Shown: positions 36,413-46,603 of the stretch, piece after piece
Position numbering within the stretch: the stretch's first letter is position 1
Layout of the letters: every line of letters begins with the position of its first letter
DNA from: Heterodera schachtii
Taxonomy: Eukaryota > Nematoda > Chromadorea > Rhabditida > Heteroderidae
Direction: 5' to 3'
Length of the DNA: 64,000 nucleotides
Assembly: GCA_023374025.1 (NCBI GenBank)
Contig: SIJG01000191.1
Location: 22,494-86,493, forward strand
Notes under the pieces: model-generated
The model's database searches: none
Seen by the model: the letters and a program-made list of their open reading frames with translations, nothing else
Told to the model about the DNA's origin: nothing
Position numbers and translations under genes: made by a program

Positions 36413-38475
36413 AAATGAAAATTTTTTTTTTAAGAACTACAATTTGTAGGAATAAATTAGCTTTAAGCATTCTTCCAACAATAATTAAAATAAAAATTCA
36501 TTAAAACTTTCATGCCATTTAGTTGCTTTTTCTCGTAATCGACTTGAACTGTTTATTGTAAGTTTCATTTCATATTTATATATAATTGTTGGCTAAATTT
36601 TTCTATAATTGCATTTTTGTATGAACCAAAATTTATTATTATTGGTTTTTATAAAGTTAATTGAAGGTTCTAATTAATATTTTCGTTGTTTTAGCATAAT
36701 TTGCTCCTTGTTCAAAATTATTATTTAAACATATAAATGCATTTCTCTCAAATTTATGATTACACTTTAACAGACAAAATAATTTATTTATTTTTTTATA
36801 TATTCTGTTAATTTATTTTGATATTCATAAGTGTTCACTTCAACACCATTTCCACGTGATAGAGCCGGGTTTGGGTTTCAAAGGTATTATTGTGCATATA
36901 TGATTTAATAGTTTTTGGTTTAATGTATATTCATTTTTTTCATAGACATTTGCTCTAAAAAGGATGAATGTATATTAAAAATATTGATTGAGCAAACTAT
37001 CCTTATATATTTTTCTTTCAGATATGAACCTATAAATTATTAATTATTTTTTGTTTATTTTTTTTGTTTTTACAAAATCTTAAATATTTTAATACTTTAC
37101 TTATTTAGAATATTCACACTCTCAATATATTATTATTTACCTTGTTGTCTTTGCTCTTTCTTTTCAAGTATGGATTCAAGCGTTATTTTTTGGTTATCAC
37201 TTCTTTATGCGCCGAATTGTTGTCGCTATATTTGTATGGCTGTGATAAATACATTATTAATATTTATTGCATACTATTTGGTTGATAAAACCACTGCTAT
37301 TTGGATTATTAAACTTTAGCCTCAATAAATTTGATATCATGGTTTTCATGTCCTCTTCATTTTATTAATTTGATTTATTATTTTTAATATTGGTCTTTTT
37401 CGCTTTCAGATATAGCACATAATAAGGTAACATTTCTCTTTAGATCAATTGACAAAAAATTAAAAAGTGTCATTACGTTTTCTAGAATAAAAATGATCAA
37501 ATGGAGGAAACTTAAAATTTAAAGCATATGTAATAAATTTGATTCGAGTTAATGGAATATTAATTATTTATTAGTTTTAGTCTATTACTATTTCTTATAT
37601 TAAATAGGTTTATATAGTTAATTATTTAGCTAAACTAATTATGTATAGCTTTTTTTTTAAATGCAATAAAAAAATATTATTATTTTTATGCATGACATTT
37701 TTTGGTGACATGTTCAAATAAATTTATAAATTTTACACTAAATAAATCTGTCGCAAAATAATTCCCCATTCTCCATTAATCCCCCGTGTCTAATTATCCC
37801 CCTCCCCCTTTCTGAAGAGATTGAAAAATAATCTCCCCGGGGGGATAAAAAAAGAAAATGCGGTATTCATTTTTTTGCTGTAATTAGGTCGCTTTGCTGT
37901 TTCACAATTAGGTAATTGGTGACACAATCAGAATAAATAGGTAATTGTTTTTTAGCTTCAAAAGCTAATCATTTAAAATTGATTTTGAATTTTTCATCTC
38001 ACAATTCTGGCCAAAATTTGAGCAAAATATGTCAAAAATCAGGAAAAAATAAACAATAAACGTACAGAATTCATGAAGACATTTACCGCAACAAAATAAC
38101 CGGGAAATACAGGGAGAATAATGAGAGAATGAATGAAGTTGTTGACTCAGTTGGTTAAATTCCTAATTTTGAGGGTCCGTGTATATCAGGGATGCGATCG
38201 AAAATTTTTCAAAATCAGAACATCGGGCTCAAAAAATCAGATTTTGGGGTCAAAAATCAGAACATTTTGCAAAATTGCTTCAAATCAATTATTTTTACAA
38301 TTTATTTAATCAAAAATACATTAAAAATTATATTTTCGCCTCCGATTATCATCTTTAAAAATTTTGGTGAGGAATTTAGCAAATCGTAATTTCAGTTCAC
38401 TCGGGATCAAAAAATTAAATTATAAGAATTTTTTTGCGGCGCATTTTTCCAAAAAACTTTTGATGAATGGGCCAG
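36413..38475. other. AT-rich interval with one C/G-run repeat
   Basis: No gene seen. An ATG frame right after the direct repeat (36,415) runs only 30 codons and is compositionally random. A G/C-run repeat lies at 37,761-37,847. The stretch 38,190-38,290 repeats CAGAAC/TCAAAAATCAG words. Confidence 0.5.
37761..37847 (+). repeat. C-run/G-run dispersed repeat, copy 1
   Basis: Shares CTCCATTAATCC, TAATTATCCCCC (with a variant) and TTGAAAAATAAT, and ends in a C-run/G-run junction (CTCCCCGGGGGGATAA), with a second copy at 42,030-42,133 on the same strand. It stands out sharply in AT-rich DNA. Possibly the end of an unknown transposon family. Confidence 0.65.
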
Positions 38476-38600
38476 AGGAGAGGGTCCGGCGGTGCTGATA
38501 GGCGCCGCCGGGAAAAATTTTTGCGGTTTTTAATCGATTTGTTAACAGATTTTTTTCAAAAAATGACCAAATTTTGCCATAAATCTTATATTTCCTCGAT
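38476..38600 (+). repeat. GC-hairpin dispersed repeat, copy 1
   Basis: A near-perfect hairpin with arms CCGGCGGTGC and GCGCCGCCGG (38,486-38,512) is followed by a GGGAAAAATTTTT tract and GATTTGTTAACAGATTT. Related copies lie near 45,900-46,050 (inverted) and at 56,541 and 56,675. Confidence 0.75.
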
Positions 38601-39316
38601 AAAATAGTGACATTATGGCATAAAATTTCAAAATTATGAGTTTTGTAATAATTAATTTGTTAACTATTCTTTCATTTAATTTAAGTTTTATTGTCTTTTT
38701 AATTGTGAATTTCTTTTAATTAATTCTAATTTTATTATGGCTTTTTTCTCTTGTCATCAACGAGCGTGTCGACAACGTTTAGAGCTTCATTTCAATTGCA
38801 TATGGTTGTATTTTTTTATTACATTAATTTTATTTGAATTTATAGTTTATATAATCAGCAATTTTGTTGTTCTCTAAATTTAATTTAATTAATAATTATA
38901 CCTTTTTTATTTTTTTATTTTTCATTTACGAACTTTCTTAAACAAGGTGATTTATTAGTTAGATTCCTAAGATTTCAAAAGAAAACTGATTTTGAATTAC
39001 GACCATACATAAATGGAGGGAGCACTTTGATTTTCAATGGCCAAACATCCCAAATTGGTCAAAAGTCGAAAATTCAAAATGTTCGAAATTCTTATTTTTG
39101 TTCCTAAATTGATCTAAATAAGCTAATTTAGTCAAAAACCATTGCAACATCAAAAAATGGTCATTGTTTACAGATACGAACATAAAAGTTAATTTTTAGA
39201 ATTTGAATTTTCGACTTTTTGTTCGAATTCGGGTCCGAGATTCGAATTTGATCAAAATAAATCTTAGATTTCGGAATCAGCGACTAAAAACTCCGTTAAT
39301 GTGTTTTCACCACTTT
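38601..39316. other. AT-rich interval before the retroelement
   Basis: No gene. Words such as AAAATTCAAAATGTTCG and AATTTTCGACTTTTTG at 39,060-39,250 suggest an old inverted or dispersed repeat. Nothing further is supported. Confidence 0.45.
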
Positions 39317-39321
39317 TTAGA
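39317..39321. repeat. Target-site duplication TTAGA (left)
   Basis: The five bases just before the TG of the 5' LTR match exactly the five bases after the 3' LTR (41,926-41,930). Confidence 0.9.
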
Positions 39322-39407
39322 TGTTAGGGATGGGACTCAAATGACCGCCCCAATTATTTATTTGTTTATGTCCCTCGCCTCTGTACTCTCTCGCCACTTT
39401 CCTCCCC

Positions 39408-39415
39408 ATAAATAG
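39408..39415 (+). promoter_or_regulatory. TATA-like box of the 5' LTR
   Basis: ATAAATAG about 87 bp into the LTR, ahead of a pyrimidine-rich stretch; the usual place for the U3 promoter. Inferred from position and sequence. Confidence 0.5.
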
Positions 39416-39524
39416 TCCGCCCTTTGACCCATTCCTTCACTTGTATCTTCACTTCATTTATTTGTTGCTTCATCCCCAATCGATATTCCCCTCTGCTCCT
39501 TTGTTATTTATTTATTTTGTCTTC

Positions 39525-39530
39525 AATAAA
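39525..39530 (+). terminator. AATAAA polyadenylation signal in the LTR
   Basis: AATAAA lies 41 bp before the LTR end; the copy at 41,885-41,890 in the 3' LTR would serve transcript 3' processing. Confidence 0.6.
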
Positions 39531-39565
39531 TTTGGTATTATTGTTTGCCCTCAGCCGGCACAACA

Positions 39566-39919
39566 ATTGGCGACGCCCGTGCAGCAGTTATTTTTTTTAT
39601 ATTGCAATTTGAAGCAATACTGCGTGCTTTGTGAATATTGTCGACAAATTTAATTTCTGCAAAAGAAATTCGTCTGTTTTGGATTTGTTGGATTGCTTTT
39701 AGCACCAACAAATTTTTCCAAATTTTCATCAGAGCGAAACTTCAGCCAGTCGGCATTTGACTTTTCCAATTGTTTGTCATCCCTACTGGTTAGCTTTTAG
39801 CTTTCAGTAGAGGTATCAGCGCTGCTAGTAATTTGTCTAGGCGACATTTATTAGCTCATCCACGCGCACCCACTCAATTTGTATCTAGGCGCTGCAAATA
39901 AAAGAGTGGTGAACGACAA
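39566..39919 (+). other. Primer-binding site and untranslated leader
   Basis: ATTGGCGACGCCCGTGCAG follows the LTR directly. A TGG-starting site two bases from the LTR is the usual gypsy primer-binding arrangement, but the matching tRNA was not identified. The remaining ~330 bp up to the gag ATG has no frame of note. Confidence 0.5.
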
Positions 39920-41404
39920 ATGGCAGCAATTCCGACAATTGAGGAATTGACGAAATTGCTCGCCAAACAGCAAAAGCTAATCGAACAATTGCTGAACGCT
40001 CAACAGACGAATGTCGCGGCAACTCAAACAGCCCAACTTCCAGCGCTTTCAAATGTGGAATGTTTTGATCTTGATGATCAATCCGGGAAGAACATCGAAA
40101 ATTGGATCGACCGTTTTGTGTTGGCCCTCGACTGTTCTTCGCCCAACATCCAAGACCAACTGAAAGTGAAGCTGGTGCTGACGAAATTGAGCGAGGGAGC
40201 ATACAACGAATACAGCAAATTTTGTCTGCCGAAGAAGCCAACTGAATTTGACTTTTCGGAGACATCGGCACAACTTAAGTGTTTGTTTGCCAAGCCCCAA
40301 TCGGTTTGGATTGACCGATACGAATGTTTGAGGGCAACGAAGCAGGACGATGAAGACTTCCGTGCTTTCGTCAATCGTCATAAGCGACTGCTTCGCGATT
40401 TCGAATTTAAGAAGCTGAACGAAGAGCAGTTCAACTGCTTAATGCTTCTCATTGCCCTGAAATCGCCGAATGATGCCGAACTTAGGAAGCGAATTTTGGG
40501 AAAGCTGACTGCAGACGGCGCCAAAGCAAAGTATGACAATGTCGTTAGCGATCTGCAAATGTTCTTGTCAACAATTGCTGAGGCTAAGGCCATTGAGCGC
40601 CCGTCATATTCCAATGTTCTGGCACTCAATCGGAAACAATTTCAGAAGAAAAGGGAAGGCTCTTCAAGCAGTTCTTCAGTCAAGAGTGCTTCTTCGTATG
40701 GAAATTTGGCACAACGCGGATGCTGGCGTTGCGGAGTGAGCCATTTTCCGAAGAAATGCAACCATTTGAAGACGACATGCCGTAAATGCAACAAGATTGG
40801 CCACTTGGAACGCATGTGTGCCAAGCATCAGGCATGGTTGAAGAAGAACGACGACCGAATCAAGGATGGAAAAGCGACAAATTGTGTAAGAATTGGCGCA
40901 TTAATGCTGGAAAATGGGACGCAGCAGAAGAAATTGATTGAAGCGCCGATTGGAGTGAATGGAAACGACGTGGAATTCGTGATGGACATGGGGACTGAAG
41001 TCACTGTTTTGTGCCAAGAATCCCACCGACAAATTGGAAGTCCGAAATTGGGCCATTGCAAGGAAAAGGCCATCCTTCACGACGGATCCACGCGCCGATT
41101 TTTGGGAAAAGGATTTGTTAAATTCTCATTCGGAGGGCAAATCAAGAAAGGACAATTTTTTGTTTCTGAGAACGGATCCAAAAATTTGTTTGGAACCGAC
41201 ATGATGGAAAAGTTTGGACTTTTGGATGGATTTAAGAAAAATCTGAAAGTTATGCAGCAGGAAGAGAATGTTCAGAAAGAACTCCCTGCAAAGTCCAAAT
41301 CGAAGAATGCCCAAAAGAATGAAGGGCGAAGTCCATCGAAACATTTCGCTGTCGAAGCGAAAGTGATCACAATTGGAGGATCACAACCGATGCAGATTGG
41401 CTAA
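39920..41404 (+). CDS. Gag-protease polyprotein of the gypsy element
   Basis: 494 residues. Residues ~1-40 are Gln-rich and helical. Residues ~45-230 resemble the nematode gypsy gag core (CFDLDDQSGKNIENWIDRF near 48-66). A Ser-run linker (248-253) precedes two zinc knuckles: C268-x2-C-x3-H-x4-C280 and C287-x2-C-x4-H-x4-C300, which bind RNA during particle assembly. A retropepsin-like domain follows (~340-435) with FVMDMGTEVTVL at 353-364 and LFGTDMMEKFGLL at 423-435. The active-site triplet is D-M-G where the family has D-T/S-G, so proteolysis is doubtful. Residues ~472-494 look like the start of the integrase tail, fused by deletion of the intervening pol. The start is the first ATG after the leader. 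The stop at 41,402 is followed by more in-frame integrase-like sequence. It is expected to act in cytoplasmic particles. Confidence 0.9.
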   Translation: MAAIPTIEELTKLLAKQQKLIEQLLNAQQTNVAATQTAQLPALSNVECFDLDDQSGKNIENWIDRFVLALDCSSPNIQDQLKVKLVLTKLSEGAYNEYSKFCLPKKPTEFDFSETSAQLKCLFAKPQSVWIDRYECLRATKQDDEDFRAFVNRHKRLLRDFEFKKLNEEQFNCLMLLIALKSPNDAELRKRILGKLTADGAKAKYDNVVSDLQMFLSTIAEAKAIERPSYSNVLALNRKQFQKKREGSSSSSSVKSASSYGNLAQRGCWRCGVSHFPKKCNHLKTTCRKCNKIGHLERMCAKHQAWLKKNDDRIKDGKATNCVRIGALMLENGTQQKKLIEAPIGVNGNDVEFVMDMGTEVTVLCQESHRQIGSPKLGHCKEKAILHDGSTRRFLGKGFVKFSFGGQIKKGQFFVSENGSKNLFGTDMMEKFGLLDGFKKNLKVMQQEENVQKELPAKSKSKNAQKNEGRSPSKHFAVEAKVITIGGSQPMQIG

Positions 41405-41581
41405 GTCATTAACCGCAAGGGAATGATGTACGACGTCCACTTCCACGATGGATATACGGGACGGTACCATGCCAACAATTTGAAGGAGTATTTACCGGCC
41501 AAGTATGAAGGACCCGGATTTGTGGACTGCTTATCGCAAACCGGAAGCGATCGCCACTCGGACTCCAATGACAAACGTTGA
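41405..41581 (+). pseudogene. Integrase C-terminal tail, cut off by a stop codon
   Basis: In the same frame as gag-protease after the UAA at 41,402, 58 codons run to UGA at 41,579. The peptide contains VINRKGMMYDVHF and RYHANNLKEYLP. This matches the barrel-like end of gypsy integrases, where a G-x-V-x-R-x-G-x-x-YDV strand is followed by R-x-HANQLR. It shows that the deletion kept the extreme 3' end of pol, and that the deleted form then gained a stop (or keeps it as a readthrough site). The final residues are Ser/Asp/Arg-rich. Confidence 0.7.
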
Positions 41582-41593
41582 ATGCCGAAGAAG

Positions 41594-41653
41594 AATGGAC
41601 GTGTCGGACGGACGTGTCAGAAAAGAATGGACGTGTCAGACGGACGTGTCGAG
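41594..41653 (+). repeat. GGACGTGTC short repeats before the polypurine tract
   Basis: Four copies of GGACGTGTC (with AGAAAAGAAT or GAC spacers) lie between the integrase tail and the 3' LTR. Confidence 0.8.
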
Positions 41654-41670
41654 GAAAGATCCTTTTTTTT

Positions 41671-41681
41671 AAGGGGGGAGA
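41671..41681 (+). other. Polypurine tract
   Basis: AAGGGGGGAGA ends directly at the TG of the 3' LTR, as required for plus-strand priming, and is preceded by a T run. Confidence 0.85.
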
Positions 41682-41925
41682 TGTTAGGGATGGGACTCAA
41701 ATGACCGCCCCAATTATTTATTTGTTTATGTCCCTCGCCTCTGTACTCTCTCGCCACTTTCCTCCACATAAATAGTCCGCCCTTTGACCCATTCCTTCAC
41801 TTGTATCTTCACTTCATTTATTTGTTGCTTCATCCCCAATCGATATTCCCCTCTGCTCCTTTGTTATTTATTTATTTTGTCTTCAATAAATTTGGTATTA
41901 TTGTTTGCCCTCGGCCGGCACAACA
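41682..41925 (+). repeat. 3' LTR
   Basis: 244 bp, two substitutions from the 5' LTR, with an AATAAA signal at 41,885-41,890. Confidence 0.95.
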
Positions 41926-41930
41926 TTAGA
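41926..41930. repeat. Target-site duplication TTAGA (right)
   Basis: Matches 39,317-39,321. Confidence 0.9.
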
Positions 41931-42029
41931 ACAGAAAAAAACGCAAATCCAACTGAAATTTGAAAAAAATTGAGCAAATTAAAAATGAAATGTTAAAAAT
42001 TTCCTTACAGTCTACCGTATTTTATATTT

Positions 42030-42133
42030 TTATCCCCCGTCTCCATTAATCCTGCGGTCTACAATTATCCCCCCTTTCTAAGGGGTTTGAAAAATAATCC
42101 CCCGTCTCCATTTATCCCCCCGGGGATAAATGG
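42030..42133 (+). repeat. C-run/G-run dispersed repeat, copy 2
   Basis: Related to 37,761-37,847. This copy ends in a perfect 12-bp-arm palindrome with a 2-bp centre (arms CCATTTATCCCC / GGGGATAAATGG at ~42,107-42,132). It lies in what would be the second intron of the adjacent chemoreceptor gene. Confidence 0.7.
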
Positions 42134-42460
42134 AATTTTTATCAACATCATTTTTTCAAAAAACAATAGTAAACAATTCTAACAAATGAGCAATTCATCG
42201 TCATCTCCCACTCCATCCAGCTCTACATCATAATCAAATAGGCAGTCAAAATTTATTCTAATTATATTGCATATTTTCAACAACAAAAAAAGAAAATGAC
42301 AAAGTTATATTTCGGAAATTAAAATAAAACTAATTAATTCATGCGGTGTTATGAGATTAGTCAAAAGCCTTCAAAATGGGCGTAAAATTTCAAAAAAGTT
42401 TCGCTTAATTTCAATAAAGTTATGACCAAAAATATTTTTTTTTAAAAAATTGGTTTTAAC

Positions 42461-42887
42461 ATTTGGGCGGGCCAACAGAATGCTCTTAATGTTTTGGTGC
42501 AGAATGGAAGATTTGTACATAATTGAAGAGCAAAATGCCAGGATTGGAATTGTCGGAATGAAAGTGCCAAGTTCCAAAAATGCCATGGCATAAGCAGCTA
42601 AAATGTCGGGGCCGTTGATTTCGGTGCTGTTTAAAGATGCTACAAAATTTGAATATTTTGCAAGATAATTCGCCAGAAAATTATTTTGATATTGAGCTAG
42701 AGAAGAGAATAATTGAAATTGAAAAAAAAATTCAAAAAATTAGTAAAATCTTTTTTATGCTTCTTAGAGAAAGCCAAATTTAAATCATTTTGCAAAGGTA
42801 AATTCCAACATAACAAAATGCGAATATAAAATAGAATTAAATTATTGCCTTTTAGACGAACTAACCTTGGTTTTCTGTACTGGACAT
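42461..42887 (-). CDS. Serpentine chemoreceptor, first two exons (partial)
   Basis: Exon 1 is 42,887-42,866 (ATG plus 21 nt, MSSTENQ, then donor AAG|GTTAGT). Exon 2 is 42,696-42,461 (acceptor TTCTCTAG; donor AAT|GTTAAA). The intron is 169 nt and the join is in phase, giving 86 codons. The peptide has a short extracellular N-terminus with a glycosylation-like NST, one membrane helix at ~38-67 (FLELGTFIPTIPILAFC), and then SSILHQNIKSILLA. The HxN(I/L)K turn after helix 1 is characteristic of nematode 7TM odorant receptors of the Sra/Srab/Sre superfamily. These sit in sensory neuron membranes and signal through G proteins. Exons for helices 2-7 were not found in the 530 bp before the gypsy element or just beyond it, so the gene is probably truncated, or has long introns leaving it hard to see. 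Family level is fairly sure; subfamily is not. Confidence 0.6.
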
Positions 42888-44351
42888 TTAAGAAAATTTA
42901 AAGCCAAATTCTCAATTCCAGATAATAATATTATTTTTCTTATTAATGCTCAAAAATTTAAATATTTTTGAATTAAATTTGTAAATAAACTAAGTTGAGA
43001 GTCATTTTTGCTACTCAAATATCGTATAATTCATTAAATTTTGAATATATTTTCATTAAAATTTAAGATATACTTAAACGCTATGAAATATAATTTAAAT
43101 GAATTAATTATTTGTTAAATGAAATTTTCTATTAATATTTATATAATTCTATAATGAATTTATTTATAATATATTATCATAAAACATTTCAAAATTCTTA
43201 TGAGTGTTGAGATGACCCGAACTTTTCCAAGTTCTGAATTCCACTATAATTGCTATGATTGTTCGTCATTGCTCTGAATAACGCTCAGTGGAGGTGCAGC
43301 ATTGCAGCTCATTATTCAATAAATAAATAAAAAATTTTTCATTTTTTTTTATTCGCTTCGCTCTTTTTACCGTTGATAGTCTGCTTTTATATATTTTAAT
43401 AGTTTATTCTACCTATTGATTGTATTTGCTTTGTTTTAATTTTTTGGGTATCATGAATTACTTTTTAAAGTAGATCAATGTAGGAGGCTCCCAGATAAAA
43501 TAAAAAAATATTATTTTTTTGAAAACATTTAATTTTTAGCTTATAAATTAAGTTTTACTACAAATGTATAATTTTTAAAGTTTTTCAAAATGCATTCTAA
43601 ATTTGCGCTTCTCGTCATTTATGCCACCATTTGAATTCACAAAATGTTGATCAACAAAAATTTATTATGAAAAGTGATTGAATTTTTAATTTTGCATTTT
43701 TTCTTTAAAAAATTCTTTTTGTTCGCCGGCCTGAAACATCACCAGGACATAACATCGCTGCAAAATTTAAATTAACTTTCAAAATTTCAAGCAAACTTAA
43801 AGTATTTTAGCTTTTTAAAAATCTAAGAGTTAATAAAAACTAAATTTGCTGAATTTCCGGAAAAAACCCAAAAAACATGAAAAAAATTTTTTTCTTACTT
43901 GAATTTTCTTAATAACATTTTTTAAATTTTCTAGAATTTTTTCGTATTACGGCCTTTAAAACAATTTTTCTATCTTATTTAGTATTGCGATTATTTTTGT
44001 CAATATTTCATAATTAGCAAAACCTTAAATAAAATGTTTTTAATGTGTAAATAATAAATCCATTCCTTCTATAATTTTCAATTTTTAAAGTGCGCTTCAA
44101 GGTTCGCAAGATGCAATTTACAACGCATCATGGGAAGGTAAATAAAAAACGCTAGCTAATTAATTAATTGATTAATTAAGTAATACGTGTATTATCATCG
44201 CAACCATTATCCGCATAAATTTTTCTGTACTTTAGCGGTATTATGGACGATAATATTCATGACGCGTTTCAAATTCTCTTTAATTAAATTAAAATAGGCA
44301 TTTTTAGATCTCCGTCGTTGTCGATCAGTTGAAAATATTTTGAATTTTTAG
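42888..44351. other. AT-rich interval upstream of the chemoreceptor
   Basis: Contains the presumed chemoreceptor promoter, with no motif that I can name. A patch at 44,091-44,140 (VRFKVRKMQFTTHHGK, then AAG|GTAAAT) and another at 44,235-44,287 look weakly exonic on the plus strand and might join to the next entry. A GCTCAGTGG-rich patch lies at 43,280-43,310. Confidence 0.4.
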
Positions 44352-44535
44352 CTCAGATGTTGAGCGTCGTCATCGCAGCCCGAGTGCACACTTTCAGAAA
44401 ATTTTTAATTGCAACATCTTAAATATGATTATCCTAAAGACAATGGATCAGAGGCAAAAGGCTCCAAAAACTTCTGTACATACTGTAGAAATTTGGACAA
44501 ATTTTAGACGCTTTTTCCATTTTGACGGAATCTAA
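44352..44535 (+). CDS. Candidate exon, unknown product
   Basis: After an ATTTTTAG acceptor the frame is open for 60 codons to TAA, starting SDVERRHRSPSAHFQKIF and containing KTMDQRQKAPKTSVHTVEIW. Arg, His, Pro, Gln and Trp codons make it unlike the random AT frames around it. No domain is recognised. Two weaker exon-like patches lie 100-250 bp upstream on the same strand, so this could be the last exon of a small split gene, or a relic. Confidence 0.25.
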
Positions 44536-45898
44536 AATTTTTATTAACAATTTATCATTGAAAAAATGACATATTTTCAACAAAATAAGAGACATTGATG
44601 ATTATTTTTAAAAAATTCTTATTGAATTCATACTAAATTTTTGAGTGGCAGCAAAACAAATAAAATCCGAAAATCGCTTCCGAATGTCACAAAATTACGT
44701 AAGTCGGATGTGGGACTAAATTAATTAGTTAAATTATAATACTCTTTTATTTGAAATAGCGATCATTTAATTTTTAATCATTAGCCCGGTAACTTTAATT
44801 TTTAAAAATTTTAAAATTCATTACAAATGTACTAAAATTAAAAATGAATCCTAATTTATAGAAAAAAATGGAAATATTTATATGGAATGTATCCGCTTCA
44901 ACTCAAGCTAAATTTCTTTGGCCTAATCAATGATTATTCTTTATTTTGAAATTTATGGGCGCAATTTAAGCTTCAAAATTTAAAGAAATTCAATGTATTT
45001 TCTTTTTGTGAAGTGACCTAGCACCGTTTTCTCCTGACCGGGACTGAAAAAACGTGTACAACTGAGTACCCAGTACTGTTTTGACCAATTTTAGCTTTGC
45101 TAACTTTTATCAAAATATTTATTATTTTGTTTTATTCAAATATTTCTTGCAGTTTGCTATAATTTTCATTCTTTAATTCATTTTTTCATTAAGAGTTTAT
45201 CAGTTTTTCTATATTGATTGCTATTTGATTGTTTTGTTTTAAATTTAACTAAATTTTGCTAAATTTTGATTGAATAAAAGGCTTTCATAGAAAAAAAATT
45301 ATTCTTATTACCCACAAGCGTTTCCGTTTTTTTTATCAAACAACATGTTAATATTAATTTTATTATTTAATTTTTTGAGAATTAAATTTAAATTTTTCAT
45401 TTATTATTTCTTGTAAAAATACCATATTTTTGTTTATGTTGCTATGATGCTTTTGTTAAATAATTTTTCTTCCTATTCTATTTTTTCTCAAAAATAATTT
45501 TATTTGAATTGTAATTTTTAAACAACCGATAGTTTTCATGAATATGGTTTTATTTTTTTATACCTTTATTCCAGAATCTGCTTTTAATTTTATCAATCAC
45601 TAAATATTTTCCGGTCCCTTGTAGATGGCAAAAAAAGTCTACAATTTCTTCTTGTCGTGTTAGAATTAATATAGATATATTTATTAAATTTTATATGTTC
45701 ATAATTTCTCAATAAATGCACTTTCCATCTATTAAAAAAGATGATATTAAGATTTTTAAACTATTTAAATTAGAAAATTTGTTTTGGTGTTAATAATTAA
45801 TTTTTGATTATTTTTATTTTTTATTATTTTTAAATCAGATTTTTGTGAATTTCTTGTCTAAAATCATTTATTATTCTTATATAAAAAATCCAATTTTT

Positions 45899-46050
45899 TA
45901 CCGCTGGTGCCTGTCGGCGCCGCCGGTGAATTTTCTTAAAAACTTGTTTAAAAACAATATTTTAGTCATTTTTTAGACAAAATCTGTTAACAAATCACAT
46001 TCAAATTTCCAAAAAAATTTCCTGTCGGCGCCTAACGGCACCACCGGACC
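45899..46050 (-). repeat. GC-hairpin dispersed repeat, copies 2 and 3 (inverted)
   Basis: Two GC hairpins (around 45,900-45,927 and 46,021-46,048) enclose ~95 bp containing CTGTTAACAAATC and TTTTAGACAAAATC. As reverse complement this matches the 38,476-38,600 copy, including the GTTAACAGATTTTGTCT core. Confidence 0.7.
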
Positions 46051-46145
46051 CCCATTTTTAGCATATTTTTGAAAAATGGAGACCAAAATGGCAAAAAATT
46101 GTCATTTTTTGGTGAAAATAGCTAAAAATTTTTAGATTTGTCGAT

Positions 46146-46168
46146 TCCCGAGTCGAGAAATTTCTCGG
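46146..46168. repeat. Short perfect hairpin, CCCGAG/CTCGGG
   Basis: Stem CCCGAG...CTCGGG with the palindrome GAGAAATTTCTC inside, followed by TTTTTTGGG and TCGGTTCTCG words resembling the subterminal TTTCGG repeats of the hAT element at 55,642. Confidence 0.5.
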
Positions 46169-46603
46169 GTTTTTTGGGTCTCGGTTCTCGTATCGTTTCC
46201 CGGGGTCATTTACGTTTACCAAGCATTTCTGCTGGGATTTGTTTAATTCGATTGGTCAGATTTTAAATGTTGTCATAAACTCGTAATAATTGATCTATGA
46301 GAATTCTTATTACATTGTAACTGCAGCTATAATGATTTTTCTTCTAAACCAACAAATTGTAGAAATAAATATTTGTTTTACATTCTAAAGCAAGCTTAAT
46401 AACAGATTAAATATTTTTATAATAAGAAATTTAAATTTTACCATATTTTTTTGAAATTTTGTTTTGCTTTTTCATGGATGTACTCTGCATATTGTTCTTA
46501 ATGTTTTGTCAAGCTACTGGTTTAACCTTTTTCTTTTCTATCAGTTATACATTTTTACCTTTTTTATAATAAATTTAATTAGTATTTTGAAAATTATTTT
46601 TAG

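Larger units (their letters stand above)
39322..39565 (+). repeat. 5' LTR
   Basis: Starts TGTTAGGGATGGG and ends GGCACAACA. It contains a TATA-like box and an AATAAA signal and is nearly identical to 41,682-41,925. Confidence 0.95.
39322..41925 (+). mobile_element. Non-autonomous Ty3/gypsy LTR retrotransposon (pol deleted)
   Basis: A complete 2,604-bp insertion: 244-bp LTRs with TG...CA ends, TTAGA target duplication, TTGGCGACGC sequence after the 5' LTR, AAGGGGGGAGA polypurine tract before the 3' LTR, and a gag-protease frame. Reverse transcriptase, RNase H and the catalytic part of integrase are absent. The frame passes from just after the protease into an integrase-tail-like peptide. The LTRs differ at two positions (CCCCATAAATAG/CCACATAAATAG and CCCTCAGCC/CCCTCGGCC), so the insertion is recent. 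Movement would need enzymes from a full-length relative elsewhere. Host codons in the coding part are far more GC-rich than the flanks. Confidence 0.95.

Noticed and set aside
39885..41344. Minus-strand frames opposite gag-protease
   Set aside because: Antisense shadows of the well-supported plus-strand polyprotein.
44160..44180. ATTA/TTAA palindromic run
   Set aside because: Short simple-sequence palindrome expected often in AT-rich DNA.
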